Assembly: GCF_020080835.1 (NCBI RefSeq)
Contig: NC_058167.1
Location: 1,088,768 to 1,152,767 of the forward strand
From: Cotesia glomerata
Lineage: Eukaryota; Arthropoda; Insecta; Hymenoptera; Braconidae
Length of the DNA: 64,000 bases
Direction of reading: 5' to 3'
The notes under the pieces were generated by a model, which saw nothing but the letters and a program-made list of their open reading frames with translations, searched no databases and was not told the origin of the DNA. How positions within the stretch are numbered: position 1 is the first letter of the stretch; every line of letters begins with the position of its first letter. The position numbers and the translations under genes were made by a program. Shown piece after piece: positions 42,663 through 54,706 of this stretch.

Positions 42663-44829
42663 CTCTTATAAATTTTTATTAAATATCTTTTCTATCGGTT
42701 AAACATTCTTCCATTTTTATCCGACAACGGTTTGAGGGGAATGGCGCACGTGTACTGTCTCGGATCGGGGATCGGACATCGAGTCCCCGTAGAGCTCATA
42801 TTTTTTTAAACTTGTTAACTAAATTTTCGCACTAAAAAAATTATTTTTTCAAAATTTTTTTTTTCATATCGATTCTCTGCTGCGGGGAAAATTTTGATAT
42901 GAAAAAAAAAAATTTTTTTTCTAATTCTAACTATTTTTTAATGCAGAAATTCAAAAAACTAAAAATTATTCAAATAAATTCAAAAAAATTTTTTTGAGCG
43001 TAGCTGATTTTTTTGCTTATAGAAGACAAAAAAAGCTATAATTAAAAAAAAATGTAAATCAATTGATTTTTCTCGGAGTTACAGCTATTTGTTTATGAGC
43101 GCTTGAGCGAAACCGCGTTTTTTTTTTATTAAAAAATTAATATTTCGTAAACTATTGGTCGTAGAAATATCAAGTTTGGCTTATTTTGTTTGTAATTTAA
43201 TTCTCTAAATTTCATTTACTGCATGTCTCGACTACTTTTGCGTAGTTTCTGAGATATTTTAATTTATATAAAAAATAAAACAATCTATTTAATTTAATTT
43301 TTCCCTCTACGACGGTTATGCATCGGGCATGCGCCGAACGATTACGAACATATTGCTTACAGCTGTCATAAAGTTACTAAATGCAAAATGTAAACATGAA
43401 ATTTATTTTTTAAGCTACATCCATTTGTGTTGGGATAATAATTGTAAGTTATTTTTTATATATTTTTAATTTTTAGTAGAATTCGAGCTACGTTGGTCTT
43501 TTCTTTATCAATCGCTTCATTATTTTTTAATAATATCATAAAAATAAATACGGCGTTGACAGTTCAAGGTCACCACAACTGCTTATCGTTGATTTAAATA
43601 ATTCTGTCAATGTTATATATTTTTTTTTATTTCAAAATATAAAGCAATTTTTTTAATTATTTTTAGTATTCATTTTTTTTATATTCAATAATTATTTATA
43701 TTTTTTATTTAATTTAGAAAATTTTCACGTGCTAGGGAATTTTTTAGTACCCGGACTGGCCACCAGGCGGCGCCATTTTACTTTTAAAAAAAGTGGGGGG
43801 TACCCTCCTAAAATGGCCTTAAGAATCTTAACGCATTATTTGCAACTCTGGTCGAATGTTCCTAAAAATTTCTTTAATGTTGAGCATTAAACTCGTGATT
43901 GATTTGGAATAAATTAAGGCGTCGGTTTTTAGTTCGATTTTTTGGGAATTAAATTTATTAGTCGTGAAAATATTTTATAATTTAATTGCTAGCTAATGAC
44001 TGAAAAATTTAAGTAAAAGTTAATGTAATAATTTTTAGAATTGAATTTTGTTATAACTTTTATAATTTTTATGAATAAAAATAAAGTAAACTCAGAGTGT
44101 GTGAGTGTGTGCGGGGTATGTGTGTGAGCTGCAGTTAGTCTCAGTTTACGTTGCGTTTACTAGGCTGAGGCTCCTGTAGCAGTGTATGGTTGATGAGCCC
44201 TCGTGCACAGTGCGTTCCTTGTGCGAGGTGTCTTGTTTATAGTTAAAGGATTAGTTAGTACGTTTAGTTAGTCAAGTCTTGTTCTGGTTAGCGATTAGTA
44301 GGCTAGACGACCTCTGTCACATAGTGCGTTCCTTGTGCAGAGTAATCAAATCGTTCTGGTTAGCCGTTAGTAGGCTATAGTTTTAAGTTGATTGTAGTGT
44401 GAGTGTGAGTGTGTACAACTTGTTAAATAATTTTGTTATTAATAAATTTTTAGATCCATTGTTAATTAAAAATTTATTTATTTCAGATCACCTTCCTCCA
44501 CTCTCTCTCCCTGTAAGATAAGCTCAGCTATGGTTCCGGTTCCAGGAACCGTGATTAAAAATCCTGGTGGTGCCCTTTTATTTATTAATATTAGCTTTCA
44601 ATTTGGTTGTTTATTGTTTTAATTAATTAAATTTAAGGTGCCAATTGAGCGCTATAAAAAACCCGTTACAATTTTATAATATAAACTGATGAGAACTGCA
44701 AAAATAATAGTCATTAATTACACAGGTCCATAAAAAAAAAATTGGTCTGTGCTGGGTGTGCGACACATATTTTCTGACGTATTTTTTATCGCTGAACACG
44801 AATCCCCCGACGGATCCAAAGTGCCGCAG
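42663..44829. other. Non-coding stretch with an LTR-like section
   Basis: No gene seen. From about 44090 to 44670 it has gtgtgagtgtg runs, an AATAAA-like stretch (about 44440), a pyrimidine block (cctccactctctctccct, about 44495) and ends ..gttaca, the style of an LTR. No partner LTR was found. Confidence 0.3.
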
Positions 44830-45345
44830 AGTACGGTAATGTACGGCAAATTTACGATAGGGTACGGTAGAGTACGGTACGTACAGTGATTTACCGTAAT
44901 ACAGTATGACACCGTAAATTACGGAGATTGTACGGCAAAGTACCGTGATTGTACGGTAAAATACCATAATTGTTAGTAAAATACTATAATTATCCGGTAA
45001 AAAAAGTACTGTTTTTGTACGCTAAAGTACCATAATTGTACGGTAATGTACCGTAATTGTACGGTAACTTATCCCTAAAATAAGGTATATTTGATGGTAG
45101 GTTACCATTGGAATACGGTAGTGCGGAAAGTTCAGAAGTATATATTCTACCGTATTTTCACCGTACGCTACCGTAATTGTACCGAAATTTTACCGTTCTA
45201 TACCGTATTTTTACCGTTCTTTACTGTACGTTACGGTGTTTTATGGTTTCTACTGTGAAAGTAGAATGCTACTGAATCTACGGTGGCCATACAGTATATC
45301 GACCGTATTTTTACCGTATAATACCGTAATTTTACGATATTTCAG
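44830..45345. repeat. Dense TACGGTA / TACCGTA array
   Basis: More than 20 occurrences of tacggta, taccgta and one-base variants, often as tgtacggtaatgtaccgtaa, spaced roughly 15-20 bp. Because the two words are reverse complements the whole block can fold on itself. The minus-strand ORFs at 44674-44967 are a by-product. Confidence 0.8.
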
Positions 45346-45731
45346 ATCCGCCAGGGTCTGAAGTCAAAATTGGGGGTCAAACTGCAAAAAACGGAGAAAA
45401 ATAAAAAAAAACCGATAAAATCCATTATCTAATAGTATTTTCCATATGTTATGATCAAATTGCAGTTCCTGCTTTGTTTCTCTCTGCAGCATCCATCACT
45501 AATTCGCAAATATGTTTATTTGCCACTTATTGTGTCTTATTGAAGTCATTTATCGAATGAATTTTGTCTTTAATATAATAGAAAACGTCAGGACATTGAA
45601 TCGGTACATTTACCGGCAAAAACCTGCTACCACGGAGTGTTTGGACTATGATAACTGCCCTTTAACGGGATGTACAGAATGATTCGCTAGTCATCATTTC
45701 GTGGTATCGAAGCCAGCGAAGGCACGCTGTT

Positions 45732-45938
45732 TTGCAGGGAAGCAGAAATTTCTTTTGCTACGTTTGTGCAAAATATATTGGGATGAAAAATACAAAGAAA
45801 CTCACGAATAGGTTTGTTACTTTGTATGAAAAGTGTTTCAGTATGGAAGTTTCTCTCAATTTAAAAAATTGGATACCTAATGTTGTTTGTGGTTCATGCT
45901 ATAACATGGTTAACCGATTTGAGAAGCACCAGGACTAG
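45732..45938 (+). CDS. Fragment with CYVC...C-x2-C zinc-binding pattern
   Basis: An open frame whose core reads F-F-C-Y-V-C-A-K and, about 40 residues later, N-W-I-P-N-V-V-C-G-S-C. Four cysteines with this spacing and the W-x-P-x-V-V/C-C block resemble a zinc-binding N-terminal domain seen in many uncharacterised arthropod proteins. It ends after 68 residues with no visible continuation. It could be a first exon, or a fragment carried by a repeat. Function not assigned. Confidence 0.35.
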   Translation: MQGSRNFFCYVCAKYIGMKNTKKLTNRFVTLYEKCFSMEVSLNLKNWIPNVVCGSCYNMVNRFEKHQD

Positions 45939-48161
45939 GAGAAACAAATTTAAAACTCCAGCTATACTGGAAAATAAATATTTGTTTAATTGAATTTCAC
46001 CGAGTGCCCAAATTCAATAAGCAAGCCATCGACTTTGATAAATAAATATTGATAATTAAAAAGTATTTGACTAATTCAATTGTATTAAGACAGAAACGGG
46101 TAATTATTTTTACGTTCCTTATTAAATTGATTGACAAACCATCGGCTTTTAAAAATCAACTTACATTTAAGATATATTTATTTAAACAAATTCTCGAAAT
46201 CAGAAAAGTCAAAACAAAGATATTTTATCTCTCAGGTAAATAAACTTAGAGCAGCTGCGTGTAGTTATCGTTGAACTGAAAGATTTATAAAACTCATTAC
46301 GTGCAACCATCGAAACTGAAAGAACCTCCGGAAAGACCATTCCTGAAACTTTCCGTTATGTACAAAACGCTTGAGGAATGATCTATTCAGATGCTGAGCT
46401 CTTCGAGCTCAAAAACACAATTTTTCTTCTTTTTCGAGCTCTTCGAAATACGAAAATTTATCCATGATAATAAAATAATCAAAACTAATCACAGATAAAT
46501 TCTGTACAAGCATTTAAAACATACCATCTTTAAGGAACTTATCAAATTTAACTATCCTACAAGGAGAAAATTCAGCAATCATGCGCCCTCCGCCCGAGGT
46601 TCTTAATACTAGTACCTATGACAGCTTTTAATACTAAAATTCACGTTAAGAATTTTTATTTGAATTAGAACAAATAGAGAACAAATTATGAATAACGAAA
46701 AATTCGTAGTTTTTCTTACCTAAATAAATCGATTATCAAAATTATTACCATGAATTATTTCGACTGAAGATTATAAAACCTGCTTATAATGTGTTTCCTT
46801 CTCTGTTAATTATATATTACAGGATTTTCGAAGAACTTTTCAATGAGAAACGATGAAAATGATTCAAAGAATGAATGAAGGATATAAACGTTAATAGAGA
46901 CTCTGTAAAGCATTGCATTATCATTATGTCATGCTAGCTTATAATTTGCATAATCATTCAATTGATGACAACGGTAATTGTGAGGATAAAACTCTTATTC
47001 CTTTTGTAAAATAGTATTCGTAGAACACGAAGATAGTGTGCTTTAAAATACAAATGATATTTCGAGTGTTGTTTGACAATACAGTGTAATTAAAAATTTT
47101 AAGTAATTTTGGAATTCATAATAATATGGAGGTAAATACAACCTAATTCGCCAAGTTGTCAAGTTTTGAATTGTTTATTTGTAGTCGGTCGAAAAACTAC
47201 TTTTGTGACTTTTCATTGTGACTATTAAAATTGCATCATTGTTTTTTTTTTTTTTTTTTTTTGCTTTAGTGGATTTCATAGAAATCCATCTATTGCATTT
47301 GTCCTCATGACACCTTCAGAAAATACATATGGTTTTAAAATTCAAATTTGAATGTATGTTTATATATTTATACGATATATTGCGGCTTGTCACGATGATA
47401 GCAAAGCCAATTCATTACAGATCTTTACCAAACTTAACATACTTATTCTACAGATAAATGTAAAGTTCAAAGATGAGCTTAATCGGTTCAGTAATTACAA
47501 AATGACAGGTTTTTATAATTTTCAAAATTTTGAAAATTCATAATTCTTCATTTTCTTTCTCGGATAATTTTTGAATACGATAACTTTTTAAGCTCTGTGA
47601 ATTGCATCTGAAAGCTCTTTAAATTAGTTTTACTCTGAGTACTATAATCTATGTGTAGTCTCAAAATTACGCCCTATTTCTCTATGCCTATTACGAAATT
47701 TGCTGTAGCACAAGTTTTTTTTTCTATTATTTGAATACAAAAGGCATACTTCCATCACGGAACTCTACAGGAAAATTTATGTTTATATACCAGGTAGTAA
47801 AGACAGTAACTAAGCAAATAAAAGGGTTTGAATTGCCTGTACACTAAAAGTGGTTCTGTAGAAATAATTGAAGCGTTGGAATCAATTAGTGAATTTTTTA
47901 TTCGATAATCTCCCTGTTGTCTTATTTATTTAATTTATTTATTCATTATGACGGTCCTAGGACAAGTGTCATCTAAGGGCCATAAGTACAAAAACTCAGA
48001 GTACATAATATATTTATTAGGGTGAGCCAAAAAAACTAACCTATCGAATTTATGGGTTAAAATGAACCTATTTATCGAAAAAAAAATTTCTCTGCAAGGC
48101 AGGATTTTTAGCTCACTTTTGAAAGGTGTCGGTGAGCAATCAGTTTCCCATTTAAATAACA
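45939..48161. other. AT-rich non-coding stretch
   Basis: No gene seen. A scrap with gagctcttcgagctcaaaa at about 46397-46450 belongs to the 1.2-kb repeat family; a poly-T run lies at about 47241-47262. Confidence 0.35.
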
Positions 48162-49262
48162 TGTAAAAAAATCTTTTTTCATTAAAAATAATATAACTTT
48201 TGAACCGCTTGAGATAAAAATTTTGACGGCGGATTTTTGAAGGGCATTAAATTTCCTATAAAATCATGCCTGGTTCCATTTTTTAAAGTCAAAAATTCAT
48301 ATTTTTACTGCTCATGAAAATTAAATAAAAAATTAGAAAAACGGTAAACCCTGAAGGGCATCCGTGCAACTTCCCGCTAATTTCATACGTAGGTGCTTAA
48401 AATTGCACTAATGATGTTTTTGAGCTCTCCGAGCTAAAAAATACAATTTATGTGTTATTTTGAGCTCTCTGAGCTTGAAGGGATAGCTTTTTTAGGCTTT
48501 TGAGCTCTTCGAGCTCAAAAGTCTGATAGAAGTTTGATAAGACACAATTTTTCAAATTTTCAAACCGCAATAACTTTTGAATGAATGAACCGATTTTTAC
48601 GCGGTTGGCAGCATTCAACGCAATTTTTTAAGCCTAATGAAGAATCTGTGAGTTCAATTTTCTTTCGTCAACGATAACTCACGAACGAATGAATCGATTT
48701 TGACCGGACCGGCGGCGATCGAGTGGTTTTTTTGATGTGAAGAGCTTATTAATTTTCGGAATCGATCGGTAAAGTCGTTTGAAAGTTATTCCAAAAAATG
48801 TCGGAGTTATGTTAAAAAAACACTTGTTTCCAAATATTTCGTCGAGGATATCTCTCGAACCAATCAACCGATTTTTACGTTCTTGGCAGCGATCGACGCG
48901 GTTTTTTGAGCTCTGAAAATTATTCTGTTTCATCGAAAACGATCCGAAAAGAAATGTTGAAGTTATGCGAAAAAAACACTTTTTTTTGGTTTTCTTTCGT
49001 TCACGATATCTTTCGAACGAATCAACCGATTTTGACCGGATTAGCGAAGATCGACGTGGTTTTTCAAACTTAAAGGCGGATAAGTTTTAACACGTAAAAA
49101 AATCTATTTTCATTAAAAATGATATAACTTTTGAACCGCTTAAGATAAAAATTAATTGAAGGGCATTAAATTTCCTATAAAATCATGCCTGGTTCCATTT
49201 TTTAAAGTAAAAAATTCATATATTTACTGGTCATGAAAATTAAACAAAAAACTAAAATAATC
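48162..49262 (+). repeat. 1.2-kb repeat copy (5' part) between about 150-bp direct repeats
   Basis: The repeat begins near 48333 and has aacttcccgctaa at 48368-48380, two 165-bp units, and breaks off at about 49088. On either side is a nearly identical block (ataacttttgaaccgctt, then catgcctggttccatttttt) at 48185-48290 and 49120-49205, so the copy sits within a duplicated flank. Confidence 0.6.
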
Positions 49263-50222
49263 AATTTTAGGCATTTATTGTCAGAAAATTTTATATTTAA
49301 GGAAATAAATTACTTCGAAATGAGATAAGTAGGGGGGAGGGGGGTTATTCAAGTATTATTTGTGTAAAAGCGTAGTTTGAAGTTCCTTGTTCAATAATCG
49401 CTCCAGCTCAAGACTTAGATTTCTTGAAAAAGTTGATTAATTATAAAAATATTAATAAAAAAATTTCGAATGCTACTGTATCAAAATTTTTGCGACATTC
49501 ATGGTATCTGACAGAAAAATTTGCTGCTATGTCAATTTTCAAGTTTAGTATTAGTTTAGAAGTTAAAAAAAAATGGCAAACGCGATGAAAAAGGAAGAGA
49601 ACAAAATTGATGAAAAAAGAATAATATTATGGGTCATTCCATGTCAAATCGACCAACTGTCGGAATCGACCACTTTCGATTTGGACAAATTTTGTTCATA
49701 AGTTTTCTTTCATCATATAACGAAGTTTTGCCAAAGGAAAAAAAATAAAAAAATTTTTTTTAAAAGATATGCAAATTCAAAATTTCGCGATTTTTCCAGT
49801 TTTTCGATTTTGTTTTTGTAATACCTCGAACGCTAGTATAGATACAGGAATGATCTTTTATTTGTTTGAAATAGGACACTTAAAGCTATTGAAAAAAAAA
49901 TATTTTGGGAAAAAATTTTGAAAAATGCCAAATTTGTCACATTTTGAATTTTTGAAAATCGTCAAAAATGACAGTCGACAATAAATTTTTAACTCAAATT
50001 TTTTTGTATACTACCTTGTACCAATCTTAAAAGATCCTGAAATTTTTGGAACTGTGTTTTTTGTTTTTTCAAAAATATGAATTTTTGAAATTTGTTAAAA
50101 AAAAACTTTTCTCCAAATTTTTTTTTTTTATTTTTATCTTAATTGAGTTTGGCAAATCGAGTAATTTTGATATTTTGAACAGTTGAAATTTCATTTAGGG
50201 AAAAATAACATTTGTAATTTCC
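49263..50222 (+). repeat. AT-rich stretch with dispersed repeat at 49660-50000
   Basis: 49760-49990 is the plus-strand relative of 17222-17540 (shared words atgcaaattcaaaatttcgc and tttgaaaatcgtcaaa). Otherwise nothing recognised. Confidence 0.5.
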
Positions 50223-50322
50223 NNNNNNNNNNNNNNNNNNNNNNNNNNNNNNNNNNNNNNNNNNNNNNNNNNNNNNNNNNNNNNNNNNNNNNNNNNNNNN
50301 NNNNNNNNNNNNNNNNNNNNNN
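50223..50322. other. Assembly gap (100 N)
   Basis: Exactly 100 N, at the left side of a 1.2-kb repeat copy; a repeat-induced break is likely. Confidence 0.95.
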
Positions 50323-50798
50323 TATGCCACGAATTTTCAAACCGGAATAACTTTTGAATGGAGAAACCGATTTTTACGCGGTTGGCGGTATTCGACGCAA
50401 TTTTATTATTCTCATAAAGCCTTTTCAGGTTTTAATTGATCGAACCAAAAATTTCGGAGTAATCCCGAAAAAACACTTTTTTCGGTTTTCTTTCGTTCAT
50501 GATATCAATATCACTCGATCGAATTAACCGATTTCGACCAGCTTGGTGGTGATCGACGTTTTTTTTTATTGTCTAGTGCTGATTATTTTTTGGAATCGAT
50601 CGGTGAAGTCGTTTAAAAGTTATCCAAAAAAACCACATTTGAAAAAAATTTTCTTAGTTTTTTTAGGATTTCTCAAAATCTGCTGATCTGAATCGGTCTA
50701 AATTATACTTAAAATCTAAGTTTGGCCAAGCCCTTTCAAATGGCACCAACCGCGATAAAATCGAATCAACCGTTCAAAAGTTATAAGCGGTTCACTTA

Positions 50799-50894
<96 letters not shown>

Positions 50895-50949
50895 CACACA
50901 CACACACACACACACACAAACTCACACACACACACACTCACATACACAC
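50323..50949 (+). repeat. 1.2-kb repeat body ending in a long (CA)n
   Basis: Body of the repeat up to gttataagcggttcactt, then (CA)n at 50803-50949 with scattered actcacac units. ORFs read through the CA tract are artefacts. The tract is followed directly by the R1-clade fragment. Confidence 0.8.
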
Positions 50950-52361
50950 AGGGCTCGGTTTTGAGTCCTTTGCTGTGGAACATCATGTATGATGGTCTCC
51001 TGAGAGTTGCATTACCATCAGAAGTGAAACTTGTTGCATATGCCGATGATGTAGCGGTAGTGATTGTCGCGAAACACTTGGAAGAGATCAATCTGGCTTT
51101 CGATATCACATTTAGCCGGATTAATCTATGGATGGAGATGATGAAGTTGGAGTTAGCCAAGCACAAAACTGAATCTGTGCTCATCACCAGCAGAAAGATC
51201 GTAGAAAACATCAAGCTGAATGTCGGCGAGCAGGAGATCGCATCGCAACCATTTATCCGATATCTGGGGGTAACGCTGGATGCCCGACTGAACTTTAAAC
51301 AACAGGTCGAACACGTAAGTGCTAAAGCATCAGCGGTGGTAACTAGCCTATCAAGACTGATGCCGAATGTTGGAGACCCGAAGCAGAGCAGGAGACTATT
51401 GCTGTCGTCAGTAGTCACATCAGTGCTCACATATGGAATATCCGTTTGGGCAGACGCGCTGGAGACCCAAGAATCATGGAGGAAAGCCGGACCGGTTTAC
51501 CGATTAAGTGCACTGAGAGTTGCAAGCGCCTTCCGCACAATATCCGAGGAGGCAGTGTGCGTCATTTCTGGAACTCTGCCTCTTAGAGTCCTAGCTGAGG
51601 AAAGACGGAACCTATACCACCGAAAGAGGTCATCTACACTGAGCGCTGAAGAACTGAGAACTGAAGAGCGACAACATAGTATAGCAAGATGGCAACAACT
51701 ATGGGATGCTGCGGAAAAGGGAAGATGGACTCATCGACTTATACCAAGGATTGACGTTTGGCTTAACCGGAATCACGGCGAGGCCAACTACTATCTGACC
51801 CAGATGTTGTCAGGACACGGCTGTTTCCGGGTACCTTTATCGAGTACCTTTATCGCTTTAAGCACGATAATTCCCCAGAGTGTCCGTCTTGCCCAAGAGT
51901 TGCTGAAAATGCGGAGCACGTTTTCTTTGAGTGCCCTCGTTTTAACCCACAGCGTGATGAGTTAGAGAAGATCCTGAACAAGAAAATCACACCAGAGTCA
52001 ATAGTAGAAGAAATGCTGTCATCCGAAGCTGCCTGGAACGCCACAAGCACGTTTACCACCGAAGTGCTTACAGAGCTGCGTTCCATTGAAAGAAAAAGGG
52101 CAAATGACAGAAACTAGAAGGAAGGAAAAATAACACCTTAGCCACCAGAAGGAATAGCAGTAGCTAGATCCTCCCCTCACGAAGTAATGCCTGACGGCGG
52201 TTTCCATGAGGGATTAGAGAAAAGAAGAAAAGGGGTTTAGGGTTTAGTGGGTAGGGGCGTTAGCGTCGAGTTTTAGTATGACGCTGCGTCGAGTCGCCAC
52301 ATATCCAGGCCGAACAGCTATGCCTGGAATCCGTAAAAAGGATTTCCCCCCCCCTAAGATA

Positions 52362-52378
<17 letters not shown>
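50950..52378 (+). pseudogene. R1-clade non-LTR retrotransposon, 5'-truncated copy 1
   Basis: Starts inside the reverse transcriptase (S-V-L-S-P-L-L-W-N-I-M-Y-D; catalytic A-Y-A-D-D at about 51045) and runs through the thumb and C-terminal region. A 13-bp tandem duplication (gtacctttatcga, about 51832-51857) shifts the frame just before the C-terminal zinc motif C-P-S-C-x8-H-x4-C. The original stop is TAG at 52115-52117. The 3' UTR ends in a C-run, taag and poly-A (about 52330-52378), and then (CA)n resumes. Elements of this clade copy RNA into DNA at the target site. This copy is dead. Confidence 0.8.
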
Positions 52379-52392
<14 letters not shown>

Positions 52393-52649
52393 CACACACA
52401 CATGCATACCTACATACATGCATACATACATACATACAGACATAGTAACAACATCGCGGAGGTAGTCAGGAAAGCTTCCTATGACCTCAAAACGTCGAGA
52501 TCTGATGAAATCTCGATTTTCGAAAAACGGAGTAAACCAATAACTTCCTGATTTTTGAAAATCTTCGATTTTCTTAGCGGGAAGTTAAAAAGTGTTTCTT
52601 TTGGAATTACTCCAAATTTCTTAGTTTTATCAATTTAAAGCAATTGCAG
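52379..52649 (+). repeat. Right part of the 1.2-kb repeat after R1 copy 1
   Basis: (CA)n, then catacatacagacatagtaa and the conserved tail down to ttagcgggaagttaaaaa at about 52574-52591, followed by a piece of inverted repeat body (tggaattactccaaatttc). Confidence 0.75.
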
Positions 52650-54159
52650 GAACCAGATGGAAGGGTGGAATGAAGAAGTATTGCCTGGTGGCGACTCTAG
52701 ACATCAGAAACGCCTTCAACTCCGCCAATTGGAAATGCACTATGCAGGCCCTCCAAGAGAAGAATGTACCAGAATACCTTCTTAAGATCGTAGCAAGCTA
52801 CTTTGAAAACAGGGTTCTGAAGTATGACACGAAGAACGGTCCGAGGGAGTATGATATTACTGGAGGGGTACCACAAGGTTCAATTCTAGGCCCTCTCCTG
52901 TGGGATATTATGTATGATCTCACTTTTGAGCGCGTTAACCGGTGGATAGACGCAGTGAACCTGCAACTGGCGCAACACAAGACTGAGGCAGTGCTTATTA
53001 CCAGCAGAAAAGTGGTAGAGACCATTAAGCTGAAAGTCGACGAACAAGTAATCACATCACAACCTTATATCCGATATTTGCGAGTAATGCTTGATGCCCG
53101 ACTCAACTTCAAGCAGCAAGTCGAACATGTCAGTGCCAAAGCGTCAGTAGTGAGGGCTACTCTCGCACGACTGATGCCGAACGTCGGAGCCCCAAAGCAG
53201 AGCAGGAGGCTATTATTGTCATCAGTAGTCACATCGGTGCTCACTTACGGAATATCTATTTGGGCCGACGCACTAAAGACGCAAGAATCATAGAGAAAGG
53301 CTGGACCAGTATATCGTATAAGTGCCCTACGAGTAACTAGCGCCTTCCGCACAATATCAAAGGAAGCAGTGTGTGTTATTTCCGGTACTCTGCCTCTCAG
53401 AGTCCTAGCTGAGGAAAGACGGAACCTATATCAACGAAAAAGCTCAACCACACTGAGCCCTGAAGAACTTAGAAGGGAAGAACGGCAACACAGCATCGCA
53501 AGATGGCAACAGTAGTGGAATTCTGCAGAGAAAGCTCGGTGGACGTACCATCTCATACCTCGGATTGATGTGTGGTTCAACCGGAGTCACGGTGAGATCA
53601 ACTATTCTATAACGCAGATGTTATCAGGACACGGATGTTACCGGAAGTATCTTCACCGCTTTAAGCACGATGATACCCCAGAGTGCCCGTCCTGTCCAGG
53701 GGTCAATGAAGATGCGGAGCATGTTTTCTTTGTGTGTCCACGTTTCAACCAACAGCGCGATGAGTTGGGGAAGATTCTGAAAAAGAGAACCCAACCAGAA
53801 TCAATAGTAGAAGCAGTGTTGTCGTCAGAAGCTGCCTGGAACGCCACAAGCACTTTTGCTACAAAAGTGCTTACAGAGTTGCGATCCATTGAGAGGAAAA
53901 AAGCGAAAGACAGAATCTAGGAGAAAGAAATAACATCTTAGCCACCAGAAGGAAGAGCGGCAGCTAATTCCTCCCCCCGCGAAGAAATGCCTTACGTTGG
54001 TACCATGGGGGATCAGAGGATAGAAGAGAAAAGCGTTTAGGGTTTAGTAGGTAGGGGCGTCAGCGTCGAATTTTAGTATGACGCTGCGTCGAGTCGCCAC
54101 ATATCCAGTCCAAGCAGATATGCCTAGAATCCGTAAAAAGGATTCCCCCCCCCCCTAAG

Positions 54160-54165
<6 letters not shown>
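52650..54165 (+). pseudogene. R1-clade non-LTR retrotransposon, copy 2 with deleted RT active site
   Basis: Begins further upstream in RT (A-T-L-D-I-R-N-A-F-N-S-A, then G-G-V-P-Q-G-S-I-L-G-P-L-L-W). Directly after W-D-I-M-Y-D it jumps to the sequence that lies about 40 residues later in copy 1, removing the A-Y-A-D-D motif. A TAG breaks the frame at 53291-53293 and another stop lies at 53515. The C-terminal zinc motif C-P-S-C...H...C is intact (53570-53920), stop TAG 53918-53920. The 3' UTR and C-run match copy 1 closely and also run into (CA)n. Confidence 0.8.
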
Positions 54166-54220
<55 letters not shown>

Positions 54221-54359
54221 GACATAGTGACAACCTCGCGGAGTAGTCAGGGAAGCTTCCTAGGACCTCAAAGCGTCGAGATCTGATGAAAACTCGATTT
54301 TCGAAAAACGGAGTAAACCAATAACTTCCCAATTTTTAAAAATCTTCGATTTCCTTAGC
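54166..54359 (+). repeat. (CA)n and tail of the 1.2-kb repeat after R1 copy 2
   Basis: (CA)n at about 54166-54212, then acagacatagtgacaacctc and the tail, ending ttagcgggaagttaaaaa. Same arrangement as after copy 1, consistent with a tandem duplication of the unit R1 + tail. Confidence 0.75.
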
Positions 54360-54706
54360 GGGAAGTTAAAAAGTGTTTCTTTTGGAATTACTCCAAATTT
54401 CCTAGTTTTGTCAATTTAAACTTGATGATTCGTCATGAAACTAAAAAAATTGCGTCAAATACTGCCAACCGCGTGAAAATCGGTGGATTCATTTAAAAGT
54501 TAGTGCGGTTTTTAAATTTTAAAAATATTGTTCTATGATACTTCTATCAGACTTTTAAGCTCGAAGTGCTCAAAATAACACATAAATTGTAGTTTTGAGC
54601 TCGAAGAACTCAAAAACGTCATTACTGCAGTTTTATGCACCTAGCTATGGAATTAGCGGGAAGTTGCACGGATGGCCTTCAGGGTCTACCGTTTTTCTCA
54701 TTTTTT
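54360..54706 (-). repeat. 1.2-kb repeat, 5' part on the minus strand
   Basis: Ends attagcgggaagttgcacgg (54654-54673) then cagggtctaccgtttttctc, the reverse complement of the 5' end at 48340-48380. The plus copy ending at 54355 therefore abuts an inverted copy. Confidence 0.7.

Noticed and set aside
44090..44670. Solo LTR
   Set aside because: Promoter, polyadenylation and pyrimidine-block layout is suggestive, but no TG start, target duplication or second copy could be found.
44674..44967. Two overlapping minus-strand Tyr/Val-rich ORFs
   Set aside because: Created by the TACGGTA word array.
50716..50964. ORFs of Thr-His and Cys-Val repeats
   Set aside because: Pure (CA)n microsatellite read in frame; the same applies to the ORF starting at 62627 and parts of the minus ORFs at 52244 and 54060.
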